Assembly: GCA_012735495.1 (NCBI GenBank)
Contig: JAAYHD010000032.1
Location: forward strand, 1 to 64,000
Direction of reading: 5' to 3'
Source of the DNA: Clostridiales bacterium
Lineage (GTDB): Bacteria > Bacillota > Clostridia > Lachnospirales > Lachnospiraceae
Length of the DNA: 64,000 nt
The notes beneath the pieces are model-generated. The model did not search any database. It saw nothing but the letters and a program-made list of their open reading frames with translations, and was not told where the DNA came from. This document shows positions 25,910-36,665 of the stretch, piece by piece. The number at the start of each line of letters is the position of its first letter. Position 1 is the stretch's first letter. Both the position numbers and the translations under genes were made by a program.

Positions 25910-28129
25910 TTAAACAACCATTTCCTTTATCTGCTCACTAAGCCTTGAATAGCGCTTTTGCTCGCTTTCATTGTCTATCATGTATTTAACCATCTTGTCG
26001 CTTCCGACAATTACAACACAGTTTTTGGCTCTTGTTACGGCAGTATAAAGAAGGTTTCGGTTAAAGAGCAGCCTCGGTCCGTCCAGTATGGGTATAACCA
26101 CCGCCGGGTATTCGCTTCCCTGCGACTTGTGTACGGTAACCGCATATGCCAGCTCCAGTTCGTCCAGCTGGCTGAAGCTATAATTCACCAGCCTGTTGTC
26201 GTCAAACTCCACGGTCATGTACTCCGCAAACGGATTGATTTCACGGATAATACCCGCATCCCCGTTAAAAACGCCCGTACCGGTCTGAACGGTTATGCCG
26301 AATATGCTTTTTATCTCCCATGTCAGCTGGTAGTTGTTTTTGATTTGCATAACCTTGTCGCCCTCACGGAAAACCATATCATGGTATTCCTTTTCCTTTT
26401 TGTCCGGGGCCGGCGGATTTAACGCCTCCTGAAGCGCTTTATTCAGCTTTTCAACCCCCAGTTCCCCTTTTCTCATCGGCGTAAGAACCTGTATGTCAAA
26501 CGGGGTGGCGTTGACATACTTGGGCAGCTTGTTTTTGACCAGGTTGATTATAACAGCGGATATGACATTTGCCTCGTTCCTTCTCAGCATGAAAAAATCC
26601 TTGCTCTTGTTGTCGAGATTAATTTGCTCGCCGGCGTTGATTTTATGGGCGTTTACAATTATATCGCTTCCCTCTTCCTGGCGGAATATTTTCGTCAGCT
26701 TCACAACATTAAAGCAGTGGGAATTAATGATATCCTTAAGGACATTTCCGGGTCCGACACTTGGCAGCTGGTTCACATCCCCTACAAGTATCAGCCTGGT
26801 TCCGACGGGCACGGCCTTCAGTAAAGCGTTCATAAGACCTATATCCACCATGGACATTTCATCTATGATAAGCACATCCGTTTCCAGCGGGTTGGTCTCA
26901 TTCCTCTGGAACGTATAATTGTCCCCATCTCCCTGGGTCAGCTTGCTTAATTCGAGCATCCTGTGAATGGTCCTGGCTTCATATCCGGTGGCCTCACTCA
27001 TCCTTTTTGCTGCCCTCCCGGTAGGCGCGGCCAGCAGGATGCTCAGCCCTTCCATTTCAAAGAACTTTATTATTGCATTTATTAGGGTGGTTTTGCCCGT
27101 ACCCGGTCCGCCCGTGATAATAAGCAGACCGTTATATACCGCTTCTTTAAAGGCAATTCTTTGATGCTCATCCAGCACCGTTTTCGTCATGTCCTCTATT
27201 CGGGCAAGCTTTTTGTTTAGCTCCTCGCTGTTGTAATAGTATTTTATATTAAGCTCATGAAGCATTCTTGCGATGTTAAGCTCCATATAATAAAACACGG
27301 CGCTGTAAATTACCCTTTCCTGCCCGGTCTCAACCACAATTATTTTCTTTTCAAGACTCAGGTTCGTAACCTGCTTGCGTACCTGATCCTCCTCGCATAA
27401 AAGCAGGTCCCCGGCCCTTTGCATCAGCTCAGGCTCAGGCAGGTATACATGCCCCTCCGCGGAGGCCTGCATGAGTATATACAATATACCAGCCTTAATC
27501 CTGTAATCGGAATTCGGTTCAATGCCCACCCTACTTGCTATTTCGTCGGCAGTCCTGAAACCCACACCGGTAATATCCTCCGCAAGATGGTAAGGATTTT
27601 CCCTTATGATGTCATACATCCGTTGACCGTACTCCTGGTATATCTTTGCCGCCAGATTCCCTGTAATGTTGTATTTTTGAAGGAACATCATGGCATTCCG
27701 CATATCCCTTTTTTCTTCAAACTGTCGGTAGATTTCAATTGCCATGCGCTCGCTGATTCCCTTTACCTCGGCAAGCCTGCCTGGCTCCTCCATGATTATC
27801 CTGAATGTGCTGTCACCGAATTTCTGCACAATTCTGGCTGCCAATGCCTTTCCGATACCCTTGATGGCTCCAGAGCTTAGGTACTGCTCAATCGAAAACG
27901 CATCCTCAGGCTCCAGTACTTCATAGCTTTCCAGCAAAAATTGCTCCCCATAAACGGGGTGCTGCGTAAATTCACCCATGGCCTGGATGTGTTCACCTTC
28001 ATTCAGCACGGCAACATATCCGACACAGGTAATCTCTTCCCCTTCATGTGCGAGGCTGAATACCGTGTATCCGTTCTCGTCATTCCTGTATACAATTTTC
28101 TCAACATAGCCCTTTACCGTCTCCGCCAT
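25910..28129 (-). CDS. recD2: ATP-dependent RecD2-like DNA helicase
   Basis: 739 residues. An N-terminal OB-like part (GYVEKIVYRNDENGYTVFSLAHEGEE), tandem helix-hairpin-helix motifs (about 80-215), then a superfamily 1B helicase with Walker A GGPGTGKTTLINAI (about 341-354), DEAD-like LIIDEMSMVD, and late motif VTVHKSQGSEYPAVVIP. This is the RecBC-independent RecD2 of Gram-positives, a 5'-3' helicase linked to DNA repair and fork maintenance. ATG 28129 follows GGAGG. It heads a string with the nucleotidyltransferase, comF and yvyF. Confidence 0.95.
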   Translation of the reverse strand: MAETVKGYVEKIVYRNDENGYTVFSLAHEGEEITCVGYVAVLNEGEHIQAMGEFTQHPVYGEQFLLESYEVLEPEDAFSIEQYLSSGAIKGIGKALAARIVQKFGDSTFRIIMEEPGRLAEVKGISERMAIEIYRQFEEKRDMRNAMMFLQKYNITGNLAAKIYQEYGQRMYDIIRENPYHLAEDITGVGFRTADEIASRVGIEPNSDYRIKAGILYILMQASAEGHVYLPEPELMQRAGDLLLCEEDQVRKQVTNLSLEKKIIVVETGQERVIYSAVFYYMELNIARMLHELNIKYYYNSEELNKKLARIEDMTKTVLDEHQRIAFKEAVYNGLLIITGGPGTGKTTLINAIIKFFEMEGLSILLAAPTGRAAKRMSEATGYEARTIHRMLELSKLTQGDGDNYTFQRNETNPLETDVLIIDEMSMVDIGLMNALLKAVPVGTRLILVGDVNQLPSVGPGNVLKDIINSHCFNVVKLTKIFRQEEGSDIIVNAHKINAGEQINLDNKSKDFFMLRRNEANVISAVIINLVKNKLPKYVNATPFDIQVLTPMRKGELGVEKLNKALQEALNPPAPDKKEKEYHDMVFREGDKVMQIKNNYQLTWEIKSIFGITVQTGTGVFNGDAGIIREINPFAEYMTVEFDDNRLVNYSFSQLDELELAYAVTVHKSQGSEYPAVVIPILDGPRLLFNRNLLYTAVTRAKNCVVIVGSDKMVKYMIDNESEQKRYSRLSEQIKEMVV

Positions 28130-28174
28130 GCGCCAACCTCCGGCTTGCAGCCAATAAAAAGTGTATATAAAACA

Positions 28175-28240
28175 ATAATGACGATTTCAGGCACCAGCTG
28201 CAAATATATCCTGGGAATGGTGCCCGGTACCGTCATCATT
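28175..28240 (-). terminator. Large hairpin between the flagellar block and recD2
   Basis: Imperfect inverted repeat: AATGATGACG (28231-28240) with CGTCATTATT (28174-28183), and inside it GGCACCA/TGGTGCC (28218-28224 with 28190-28196). On the minus strand it is followed by GTTTTATAT. Probably terminates the mreB-flagellar transcript; the long loop is atypical. Confidence 0.55.
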
Positions 28241-28265
28241 TAATGAGAATGACATTGCTTATGTC

Positions 28266-28610
28266 TTATGTATTAAACCCGTTTCTTTTTAATGACTCGT
28301 ACAGCATTTGCGCAATTCCGAGCCCTTGGTTTTCAGCTGCACTTTTCGCGTATTCCTGATAAAGCATGTCACCGAAGTAATCCAGGTACGGATTCTCCTT
28401 TTCCTCTTCATCGTATGGGATGGTTTTTTCCATCCCCTTCATAACCTGCTCCAGCAAATATGCTTCAAAGCTCTTGCATGCCTCCATAAGCTCTTCATCT
28501 GTGGCAGGCTTGTTCTTTAATCTTTCTTCCAGGTCACTCAGCTTTGAGTTGCCCGCCGCCAAGGTCCCCTTCATCATATGGAGGGAGTTTGAATCAATAT
28601 TCATGCTCAT
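28266..28610 (-). CDS. Flagellar rod-binding protein (FlgJ N-terminal-like)
   Basis: 114 residues matching the rod-binding domain: a helical ACKSFEAYLLEQVMKGMEKTIP segment (about 45-66) followed by YFGDMLYQEYAKSAAENQGLGIAQMLYESL. In proteobacterial FlgJ this domain caps the rod during assembly and is joined to a muramidase; here, as in many Firmicutes, the muramidase part is absent. It is the last gene of the mreB, flhO-like, flhP-like string, 40 bp after the rod/hook protein gene. Start ATG 28610 follows GGGGAG. Confidence 0.88.
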   Translation of the reverse strand: MSMNIDSNSLHMMKGTLAAGNSKLSDLEERLKNKPATDEELMEACKSFEAYLLEQVMKGMEKTIPYDEEEKENPYLDYFGDMLYQEYAKSAAENQGLGIAQMLYESLKRNGFNT

Positions 28611-28650
28611 GGCGGTCTCTCCCCTTTCTTATTAATAAGGATACAGGCTA

Positions 28651-29463
28651 TTATCTTAAATTATTTGCTTGCTGAAGCATCTGGTCAACCGCGGTGATTA
28701 TCTTGGAATTCATCTCATATGCTCTCTGGGCTACTATAAGATTTACTATTTCATCTATGGCCTGTACATTCGAGCCTTCCAGGTAACCCTGCCTGATCTT
28801 GCTTCTTTCCAACGAAAAATCGTCATATTCCAGTCTTGGCGCTCCCGATGCCTCGGTCTCCTTGAGGATGCTTCCCGATTCCTTCTTAAGTCCGCCCGGA
28901 TTGTTAAACTGCACCAAGGCTATGGTAATTCCCATCGGAAATGCCGCATTGTCCTCATCCGAATAATAAAACTCGCCAAACTCATTTATTGTTATCTTTG
29001 ACGGATTATATGCTTCATCAATTACAATGGGCGATCCTGTTATATCCAGCAGCGGGTTGCCGTTCGAATCCGCTATCGTAAACCCGTCGGGACCGTTGGC
29101 AAGCCCAAAGGAACCGTTTCTGGTATAACCCAGGCTTCCATCCGGCATCCTGACCATAAAGAAGCCTTTTCCTTCTATTGCAAAATCAAAATCGTTTTCC
29201 GTCTGTATCAATGTACCCTGTGTATAATGGGTGGTAATCGCCGAATTCCTTACTCCAAGGCCAACCTGTATTCCGGCAGGCTTAGGGTCCCCGTTGTTAT
29301 CATATGATTGTTCCTGAAGAGTCTGGTAGAGTAAGGTCTTGAATTCCGCCGTCTCCTTCTTGTAACCTGTGGTATTGATATTCGCCAGGTTGTTGGAAAT
29401 GACATCAACATTGGTTTGCTGGGTTATCATGCCGGACGCTGCCGTCCACAAGGATCTCATCAT
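28651..29463 (-). CDS. Flagellar rod/hook-basal body protein, FlgG/FlhP-like
   Basis: 270 residues. Starts MMRSLWTAASGMITQQTNVDVISNNLANINTTGYKKE, the helix and ANNLAN signature of rod and hook proteins, has the central LIQTENDFDFAIEGKGFFMV segment, and ends with QGYLEGSNVQAIDEIVNLIVAQRAYEMNSKIIT...QANNLR, the conserved C-terminal helix. It forms part of the extracellular basal body rod. The order mreB-like, this paralog pair, is that of mbl-flhO-flhP in Bacillus, so FlhP is the best analogue. ATG 29463 follows GGAGG. Confidence 0.92.
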   Translation of the reverse strand: MMRSLWTAASGMITQQTNVDVISNNLANINTTGYKKETAEFKTLLYQTLQEQSYDNNGDPKPAGIQVGLGVRNSAITTHYTQGTLIQTENDFDFAIEGKGFFMVRMPDGSLGYTRNGSFGLANGPDGFTIADSNGNPLLDITGSPIVIDEAYNPSKITINEFGEFYYSDEDNAAFPMGITIALVQFNNPGGLKKESGSILKETEASGAPRLEYDDFSLERSKIRQGYLEGSNVQAIDEIVNLIVAQRAYEMNSKIITAVDQMLQQANNLR

Positions 29464-29492
29464 AACATTTACCTCCTAAGTAATAACGCCTA

Positions 29493-30266
29493 TCACACTT
29501 TGCCTACAGAATTTGCAGCCAAATCAAGGGTCTGATCGATTGACTGTATTACCTTTTGGTTTGCCTCATAAGCCCTGGTAACGGCAATCATTTCAACCAT
29601 CTCGGATACCACATTTACATTGGACTGCTCCGTATAGCCCTGAGCCACGGTTGCGGAGGCGGGTATAGTTACCGCTCCTTCCAAGGCCTCAAACATCGTA
29701 TCACCTGCTCTTTTCAGGTAGTTATAATCCTCAAAATCAGTGATAAGCAGGGTATCTACATAGTTTCCGTCCGCATATATGCCTCCGGTTGCATCAATAA
29801 CAACATCCGCAGCATCGACGGGAACTATGATTTCTCCGCTTTCACCCAACAGGTGGTTTCCGTCCGAATCAACGATATGACCATCCTTTGTCATTGTAAA
29901 GGTACCATTCCTTGTATATTTAATATCGGCATTTCCGTCCCTGTCCGTAACCGACACGGCAAAAAATCCCTTGCCCTCCAGGGCAAGATGATAAGTATTA
30001 CCGGTATTCCTTAATGAGCCCTGGGTAAAGTTCGTGTATGCCTCCCCAAGCTTGACACCCAGACTCATCCTGCCGACGGGCCTGTCCACAAAGGATTCCG
30101 AATTGTCGCGGACCTTAATGGTCAGCACCTCGTCAAATGCCTGATTTGTCACATTCTCTTCCTTGTAGCCTACTGTTGAGGCATTCGCCAGATTGTTGGC
30201 TATGATGTCAAGCCTTTTCTGCTCATTAGCCATTCCGGTATATGCCGTATAGAGACCTCTTACCAA
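29493..30266 (-). CDS. Flagellar rod/hook-basal body protein, FlgF/FlhO-like
   Basis: 257 residues, a paralog of the next gene: N-terminal VRGLYTAYTGMANEQKRLDIIANNLANASTVGYKEE, central GNTYHLALEGKGFFAVSV, C-terminal QGYTEQSNVNVVSEMVEMIAVTRAYEANQKVIQ. It encodes a second rod protein, the FlhO equivalent by order. Start TTG 30266 behind AAGGAG. It lies 27 bp downstream of the mreB homolog and 29 bp upstream of its paralog. Main flagellar operons must be elsewhere in the genome. Confidence 0.9.
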   Translation of the reverse strand: MVRGLYTAYTGMANEQKRLDIIANNLANASTVGYKEENVTNQAFDEVLTIKVRDNSESFVDRPVGRMSLGVKLGEAYTNFTQGSLRNTGNTYHLALEGKGFFAVSVTDRDGNADIKYTRNGTFTMTKDGHIVDSDGNHLLGESGEIIVPVDAADVVIDATGGIYADGNYVDTLLITDFEDYNYLKRAGDTMFEALEGAVTIPASATVAQGYTEQSNVNVVSEMVEMIAVTRAYEANQKVIQSIDQTLDLAANSVGKV

Positions 30267-30293
30267 TCCTACCAGCTCCTTTATATTATGGAC

Positions 30294-31283
30294 CTAATCT
30301 CTTCTTCCGCTTAAAAACTCAACAAACTTGCCTGTTCCTATGGCAACGGCCGTCATGGGATCTTCCGCCGTCATGGTTGTTATTCCCGTCTTCTCCTGTA
30401 TGAGCTGTTCAAGTCCGTAAAGCAGGCAGCCTCCGCCTGTCAGCACGATGCCCCTGTCCGCTATGTCTGCGGCAAGCTCGGGCGGGGTCTTTTCCAGTAC
30501 GGAATGTACAGCCTCAACTATCTGGGCAGTGGTTTCCCTTAAAGCCTCTTCGGTCTCTTCTGAAGTCACCGTAATAGTCTTTGGCAGTCCGGTTACAAGA
30601 TTCCTTCCCCTGACCTCCATGGACACGGATTCAGGCCTGCGGTATGCGGAGCCTATCCTGATCTTGATTTCTTCCGCCGTCCTTTCACCGATCAGAAGAT
30701 TATGTTTCTTTCTCATATATCTTGCTATTGCGTCGTCAAAATCACCGCCGGCAATCTTAACGGAAGTGCTTACAACAGTGCCCCCCAGGGATATAACAGC
30801 TATATCCGTTGTACCTCCGCCGACATCAACGATCATGTTGCCGCACGGTCTTGAAATGTCGATACCGGCACCGATGGCTGCCGCTATGGGCTCCTCAATA
30901 ATGGCAACTTCCCTGGCACCGGCCTGGTATGTGGCGTCTTCAACGGCTTTCTTCTCAACTTCCGTTACACCGCTGGGAACACATACGCTGATTCTAGGCT
31001 TTCTGAATCTTTGCTTGCCGACCGCCTTCTGAATGAAATACTTTAGCATTTTCTCGGTAACGGTATAATCCGAGATGACTCCCTGTCTAAGGGGTCTTAC
31101 CGCAACAATATTGCCGGGGGTTCTGCCAAGCATCAGCCTGGCCTCCTCGCCAATGGCCTTGATCTTGTTGGTATCCCTGTCAAAAGCCACAACCGATGGC
31201 TCCTTAAGTACAACGCCCTTTCCTTTTATATAAACCAAAACACTCGCTGTCCCCAAATCAATTCCGATATCGGTGCTCATCAT
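30294..31283 (-). CDS. MreB/Mbl-family rod shape actin homolog
   Basis: 329 residues from ATG 31283, selected for AAAGGAG 7 nt upstream; 11 further upstream codons are open. Actin-fold phosphate 1 motif [41 protein letters not shown], phosphate 2 [18 protein letters not shown], adenosine motif [16 protein letters not shown]. It polymerizes at the membrane and guides side-wall synthesis. Followed by flhO/flhP-like genes, it has the genomic place of mbl in Bacillus. The organism must be rod-shaped, or at least elongates its side wall. Confidence 0.93.
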   Translation of the reverse strand: MMSTDIGIDLGTASVLVYIKGKGVVLKEPSVVAFDRDTNKIKAIGEEARLMLGRTPGNIVAVRPLRQGVISDYTVTEKMLKYFIQKAVGKQRFRKPRISVCVPSGVTEVEKKAVEDATYQAGAREVAIIEEPIAAAIGAGIDISRPCGNMIVDVGGGTTDIAVISLGGTVVSTSVKIAGGDFDDAIARYMRKKHNLLIGERTAEEIKIRIGSAYRRPESVSMEVRGRNLVTGLPKTITVTSEETEEALRETTAQIVEAVHSVLEKTPPELAADIADRGIVLTGGGCLLYGLEQLIQEKTGITTMTAEDPMTAVAIGTGKFVEFLSGRRD

Positions 31284-31539
31284 AATGAAACTCCTTTCCT
31301 TCGCTGCAGATAACAATTCTATCTTTTATGAAGCTATTATTATCCTGGTAAATATTTTTATGCCTTTTATATTTTTTTCCATATTTGGCCATATTAAACA
31401 TACCATAAATATTATATCTTATTTTCCTTCTTAATCAAAGTGATTTTTTACAAGATGGCATCAATTGCCTGGTATAAAAGTATTATTTTATATATTTATC
31501 GAACATTTTGACTGTTGGTTTTAGCAATATAATTACTGA
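31284..31539. other. Intergenic region upstream of mreB homolog
   Basis: Together with the tuf terminator and tail this is a gene-free gap of about 320 bp. It is AT-rich and holds the mreB promoter. I see no other open frame or motif. Confidence 0.6.
31411..31438 (-). promoter_or_regulatory. Candidate sigma-A promoter of the mreB-flagellar string
   Basis: TTGATT (31433-31438), 16-bp spacer, TATAAT (31411-31416) on the minus strand, about 130 bp before the mreB start. Confidence 0.6.
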
Positions 31540-31577
31540 ATAAAAACTCCCGGCTAATTAGAGAATTATGCCGGGAG
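31540..31577 (-). terminator. Intrinsic terminator of tuf
   Basis: Minus-strand 8-bp perfect stem CTCCCGGC/GCCGGGAG (31570-31577 with 31547-31554) followed by TTTTTATT, 30 bp past the tuf stop; ends the str block. Confidence 0.93.
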
Positions 31578-31606
31578 CTTATTGCATTTATGATATATAT
31601 GTTGAA

Positions 31607-32800
31607 TTATTCGATGATGGAAACAACCTTGCCTGATCCTACAGTTCTTCCGCCTTCACGAATAGCAAAACCTAAGCCTTGCTCCATGGCGATAGGATAA
31701 ATCAGTTCAACAGTCATCTCGATGTTGTCACCAGGCATGCACATCTCGACACCTTCAGGAAGATTGATAACTCCGGTAACGTCGGTTGTTCTGAAATAGA
31801 ACTGAGGTCTGTAGTTGTTGAAGAAAGGAGTATGACGTCCGCCTTCTTCCTTGGTCAATACGTAAACCTGAGCTGTGAACTTCTTATGGCACTTAACTGA
31901 ACCGGGCTTGCAGAGAACCTGTCCTCTTTCGATTTCATTTCTCTGAACACCACGAAGCAGAGCACCAATGTTGTCACCGGCCTGTGCATAATCAAGAAGC
32001 TTTCTGAACATCTCGATACCGGTTACAACAACCTTGCGGGGTTCATCAGCCATACCAACGATTTCAACTTCCTCGGAAACCTTCAGCATACCACGCTCAA
32101 CACGGCCGGTAGCAACGGTTCCACGACCGGTAATTGAGAATACGTCCTCAACAGGCATAAGGAAAGGCTTGTCACTTTCTCTCTGAGGATCCGGAACCCA
32201 AGTATCAAGAGCATCGATTAACTCAAGAACCTTGTCTGCCCACTCGCTTGAGGAATCTTCAAGAGCCTTGAGAGCTGAACCTCTGATAACAGGGGTATCG
32301 TCACCAGGGAATCCGTACTCGTTCAGCAGGTCCCTAATCTCCATCTCAACCAGATCCAATAACTCAGGATCGTCAACCATGTCGCACTTGTTCATGAATA
32401 CGATGATGTAAGGAACACCAACCTGACGGGCAAGAAGGATATGCTCCTTCGTCTGAGCCATAACACCGTCGGTAGCTGCAACTACGAGAATTGCGCCATC
32501 CATCTGGGCGGCACCTGTAATCATGTTCTTAACATAGTCTGCGTGTCCTGGGCAGTCAACATGAGCATAGTGTCTCTTGCTTGACTCATACTCAACGTGT
32601 GAAGTGGAGATTGTTATTCCTCTACTCCTCTCCTCGGGAGCCTTGTCGATCTTATCAAATTCTACAAACTCACCGGTACCAAGCCTGTCATGAAGAGTCT
32701 TGGTAATAGCAGCTGTAAGGGTTGTTTTGCCATGGTCAACGTGACCTATTGTACCGACATTAACATGCGGTTTGGTTCTCTCAAATTTAGCCTTAGCCAT
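31607..32800 (-). CDS. tuf: Elongation factor Tu
   Basis: 397 residues, typical length. GTPase motifs GHVDHGKT (about 19-26), [12 protein letters not shown] and [10 protein letters not shown] (NKxD), effector region [12 protein letters not shown], then domains II and III ending [15 protein letters not shown]. Delivers aminoacyl-tRNA to the ribosome. It is the last gene of the str block, 173 bp after fusA, with a strong terminator. ATG 32800 follows AAAGGAGG. Confidence 0.98.
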   Translation of the reverse strand: MAKAKFERTKPHVNVGTIGHVDHGKTTLTAAITKTLHDRLGTGEFVEFDKIDKAPEERSRGITISTSHVEYESSKRHYAHVDCPGHADYVKNMITGAAQMDGAILVVAATDGVMAQTKEHILLARQVGVPYIIVFMNKCDMVDDPELLDLVEMEIRDLLNEYGFPGDDTPVIRGSALKALEDSSSEWADKVLELIDALDTWVPDPQRESDKPFLMPVEDVFSITGRGTVATGRVERGMLKVSEEVEIVGMADEPRKVVVTGIEMFRKLLDYAQAGDNIGALLRGVQRNEIERGQVLCKPGSVKCHKKFTAQVYVLTKEEGGRHTPFFNNYRPQFYFRTTDVTGVINLPEGVEMCMPGDNIEMTVELIYPIAMEQGLGFAIREGGRTVGSGKVVSIIE

Positions 32801-32973
32801 TTTACAACGTCCTCCTTTAAAATATATGCTTTTTTAGCAGATTGTTTTATTTGTGGTTTCCTAAAATATTAGTCTCATATGCCATATTATATTTCAAGTT
32901 AGAAATATTTTCAAGCATTAAGATAATGAAAAAGCAATAATTCTTGTTTATTTTGCAAGCTCGCGGTGTTTTT

Positions 32974-35094
32974 TCAGCTTCTGCCTCTTGTTGCCAGAAC
33001 CTTATCCTGTACGCTCTTGGGCACCTGTTCATATGAATGGAAGAACATTGAATATGCTCCGCGTCCCTGTGTGCGTGATCTAAGCGATGTGGCATAGCCA
33101 AACATCTCAGACAGAGGAACATATCCGCGAATCAGCTTCGAGCCGTTAAGATCCTCGGTACCGTCGATGCGTCCGCGGCGGGAGTTGATATCTCCGATAA
33201 CATCTCCCATGTATTCATCGGGTACGGTAACCTCCACTCTCATAATGGGCTCAAGCAATACGCAACCGCCCTTGCTCATGGCATCTTTGAAGGCCATGGA
33301 ACCCGCAATCTTGAATGCCATTTCGCTGGAGTCCACCTCATGGTATGATCCGTCGAATACGACAGCCCTTACGCCCAGTACCGGGTATCCTCCAAGAATA
33401 CCGGCCTTGGTGGCCTCCTCTATACCTGCTCCGACGGCCGGTATATATTCCTTAGGGATTGCTCCGCCGACTACCTCGGAAGCAAATTCGAATGTCTTTT
33501 CACCATTCGGATCAATCGGCTCAAACCTGACTTTGCAGTGCGCGTATTGACCACGTCCGCCGGTCTGCCTTACATACTTGCTGTCAACCTCGACAATTTT
33601 CGTAAATGCTTCCTTGTATGCAACCTGAGGTGCGCCTACATTTGCCTCCACTTTGAACTCACGCAGAAGTCTGTCGACAATGATCTCAAGGTGAAGCTCT
33701 CCCATTCCCGCAATGATTGTCTGACCGGTTTCCTCATCGGTATATGCCCTGAAGGTGGGATCCTCCTCGGCATGCTTTGCCAGGGCTTCTCCCATCTTGT
33801 CCTGACCGGCCTTGGTCTTAGGCTCTATAGCGACATTTATAACCGGCTCGGGGAAATCCATGGATTCGAGTATAACCGGATGGTTCTCATCACAGAGCGT
33901 ATCTCCCGTGGTAGTAAACTTAAGGCCTACTACTGCCGCAATGTCTCCCGAGTATGCCTTCTCCAGGTCTTCCCGCTTGTTGGCGTGCATCTGGAGTATT
34001 CGTCCTATGCGTTCTTTCTTGTTCTTTGTAGAATTAAGAACATAGGAGCCTGCGTTCAGGGTTCCGGAATATACTCTGAAATATGCCAGCTTTCCTACAA
34101 ACGGATCGGTCATGATCTTAAATGCCAATGCCGCAAACGGCTCATCGTCGGAAGATTTTCTTATAACCTCATTGCCGTTTTCATCGACGCCCCTGACATC
34201 CGGAATATCTGTAGGAGCGGGCAGATATTCAATTATTGCATCCAGCAGCTTCTGAACTCCCTTGTTGCGGTATGCGGAGCCGCATAAAACAGGTACGATC
34301 TTTCCGGAGATGGTTGCCACCCTTAAGGCAGTTTTTAAATCTTGTACAGGAATTTCCTCCCCTTCAAGATATCTTTCCATCAAGGCATCATCCGTATCAC
34401 AGATTGCCTCGATCATAATACTCCTGTATTCCTCGGCCAAATCCCTCATATCGTCGGGAATCTCGGTAACAGTGATGTCCTCGCCCTTATCGTCATTATA
34501 GTAATAAGCTTTCATCTCGAATAAATCGACAAGCCCTCTATAGGTGTCCTCTTTACCGATTGGAAGCTGTATGGCTACGGGATTCTTGCCAAGCCTCGAT
34601 CTTATCATGCTGATTACATTAAAAAAGTCTGCACCGGAGATGTCCATTTTATTAACAAATGCCAATCTCGGTACGTTATATTTATCAGCCTGGCGCCATA
34701 CTGTTTCAGACTGGGGCTCGACACCGCCCTTTGCACAGAACACACCTACCGCACCGTCCAGAACGCGCAATGAACGCTCAACTTCAATCGTAAAGTCCAC
34801 GTGTCCTGGCGTATCAATAATGTTGATACGATGTTCAAGTGCTCCTGGTATCTTCTTGTGCTCCAGTTCCTGCGTCCAATAACACGTGGTCGCTGCTGAA
34901 GTTATGGTGATACCCCTCTCCTGTTCCTGCTCCATCCAGTCCATGGCGGCAGTACCCTCGTGTGTATCACCCATTTTGTAGTTTATACCGGTATAATATA
35001 GAATACGCTCTGTAAGTGTGGTCTTTCCGGCATCGATGTGAGCCATTATACCGATATTCCGAGTCCTTTCCAACGGATACTTTCTTCCTGCCAA
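32974..35094 (-). CDS. fusA: Elongation factor G
   Basis: 706 residues from TTG 35094, which has AGGAGG 8 nt upstream and gives the family start [26 protein letters not shown]; 40 further codons upstream are open but foreign to EF-G. GTPase motifs [31 protein letters not shown] and NKMD are intact, followed by domains II-V ([18 protein letters not shown]). EF-G translocates tRNA-mRNA on the ribosome. It lies between rpsG and tuf, the standard order. Confidence 0.97.
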   Translation of the reverse strand: MAGRKYPLERTRNIGIMAHIDAGKTTLTERILYYTGINYKMGDTHEGTAAMDWMEQEQERGITITSAATTCYWTQELEHKKIPGALEHRINIIDTPGHVDFTIEVERSLRVLDGAVGVFCAKGGVEPQSETVWRQADKYNVPRLAFVNKMDISGADFFNVISMIRSRLGKNPVAIQLPIGKEDTYRGLVDLFEMKAYYYNDDKGEDITVTEIPDDMRDLAEEYRSIMIEAICDTDDALMERYLEGEEIPVQDLKTALRVATISGKIVPVLCGSAYRNKGVQKLLDAIIEYLPAPTDIPDVRGVDENGNEVIRKSSDDEPFAALAFKIMTDPFVGKLAYFRVYSGTLNAGSYVLNSTKNKKERIGRILQMHANKREDLEKAYSGDIAAVVGLKFTTTGDTLCDENHPVILESMDFPEPVINVAIEPKTKAGQDKMGEALAKHAEEDPTFRAYTDEETGQTIIAGMGELHLEIIVDRLLREFKVEANVGAPQVAYKEAFTKIVEVDSKYVRQTGGRGQYAHCKVRFEPIDPNGEKTFEFASEVVGGAIPKEYIPAVGAGIEEATKAGILGGYPVLGVRAVVFDGSYHEVDSSEMAFKIAGSMAFKDAMSKGGCVLLEPIMRVEVTVPDEYMGDVIGDINSRRGRIDGTEDLNGSKLIRGYVPLSEMFGYATSLRSRTQGRGAYSMFFHSYEQVPKSVQDKVLATRGRS

Positions 35095-35235
35095 AAATAA
35101 TTCCTCCTTAAATCTAAACAAGCAAATTAAACTGCAACCTGCTTGCCGCTGGCAAAGAATGATAAACGAATAAAAGTCTTGTTTCTTCTGTTTTAGTTTA
35201 TCATAACAAACCAAATATAATTCTTATAGTTGCTG

Positions 35236-35748
<513 letters not shown>

Positions 35749-35940
35749 TCAGAGTTACATTAATTCCTAGGTACTCACAAATGAAAGCTTTCCGCTTTCA
35801 ATGATTGTGTTCGTGCTCAGCTTAATTTATCTATATGAAATGCTGTTTTTCATAATTGGCAAACCACAGAAAACAAATCATTTAGATAAAAAATTAATCC
35901 GGCACTTAACTTAACCTGTTTCGTAATACACTAGGCTATA

Positions 35941-36363
35941 TTATTTCTTTGCATCTTTCGGTCTTTTTGCACCGTACTTTGAACGTGCCTTCCTTCTGTT
36001 GGCAACGCCGGCCGTATCAAGTGTACCTCTGATGATGTGGTATCTGGTACCAGGCAAATCCTTAACTCTTCCGCCCCTAATCAGCACAACGCTGTGTTCC
36101 TGAAGGTTATGGCCTTCTCCGGGTATATAGCTTGTAACTTCTATACCATTGGACAGGCGGACCCTGGCGATTTTACGAAGGGCTGAATTAGGCTTCTTTG
36201 GTGTTGCTGTTCTTACTGCTGTGCACACGCCTCTCTTCTGCGGTGAAGCCAAAGTGGTTGTTCTCTTTTTTAATGAGTTGTAGCTCTTCAGCAAAGCAGG
36301 AGAATTTGACTTGTATTCAACCGCCTTTCTGCCCTTTCTTACCAGCTGGTTAAATGTAGGCAT
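35941..36363 (-). CDS. rpsL: 30S ribosomal protein S12
   Basis: 140 residues: [13 protein letters not shown] start, [20 protein letters not shown] and [27 protein letters not shown] core. The lysines of KKPNSALRK, where streptomycin-resistance substitutions occur, are unsubstituted. S12 sits at the decoding centre. ATG 36363 follows AGGAGGTG. First gene of the str block, behind a near-perfect promoter. Confidence 0.98.
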   Translation of the reverse strand: MPTFNQLVRKGRKAVEYKSNSPALLKSYNSLKKRTTTLASPQKRGVCTAVRTATPKKPNSALRKIARVRLSNGIEVTSYIPGEGHNLQEHSVVLIRGGRVKDLPGTRYHIIRGTLDTAGVANRRKARSKYGAKRPKDAKK

Positions 36364-36478
36364 TAATTTTTCACCTCCTGAGTTTAATTATAAATCTGTG
36401 GTTTCCTGCATACTGCAATGGCTTGCAATCCTTAAAAAAAGCATAGAAAAACCGTCATGCAGTTTTGCACGCTAAATG

Positions 36479-36507
36479 ATTATACGGTTTTCACATACAA
36501 TTGTCAA
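36479..36507 (-). promoter_or_regulatory. Consensus sigma-A promoter of rpsL (str block)
   Basis: Perfect TTGACA (36502-36507), 17-bp spacer, perfect TATAAT (36479-36484) on the minus strand, about 115 bp before rpsL. Confidence 0.92.
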
Positions 36508-36529
36508 GGATAAAATTTTATCCATGTTA

Positions 36530-36559
36530 TTTACAATGCCCGATTTAGTTGTGTATAAT
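36530..36559 (+). promoter_or_regulatory. Candidate sigma-A promoter of the PfkB kinase gene
   Basis: TTTACA (36530-36535), 18-bp spacer, TATAAT (36554-36559) on the plus strand, divergent from the rpsL promoter. Confidence 0.6.
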
Positions 36560-36665
36560 TCGATTAAGCCTGTTTAAGCATTATTTTCGCCGGAAATCCC
36601 CTTTGGGCCGGTATTTACTTGATCGGGCCGAACTAATGAATAATAAGGAGGCTTATTGGCTTATT

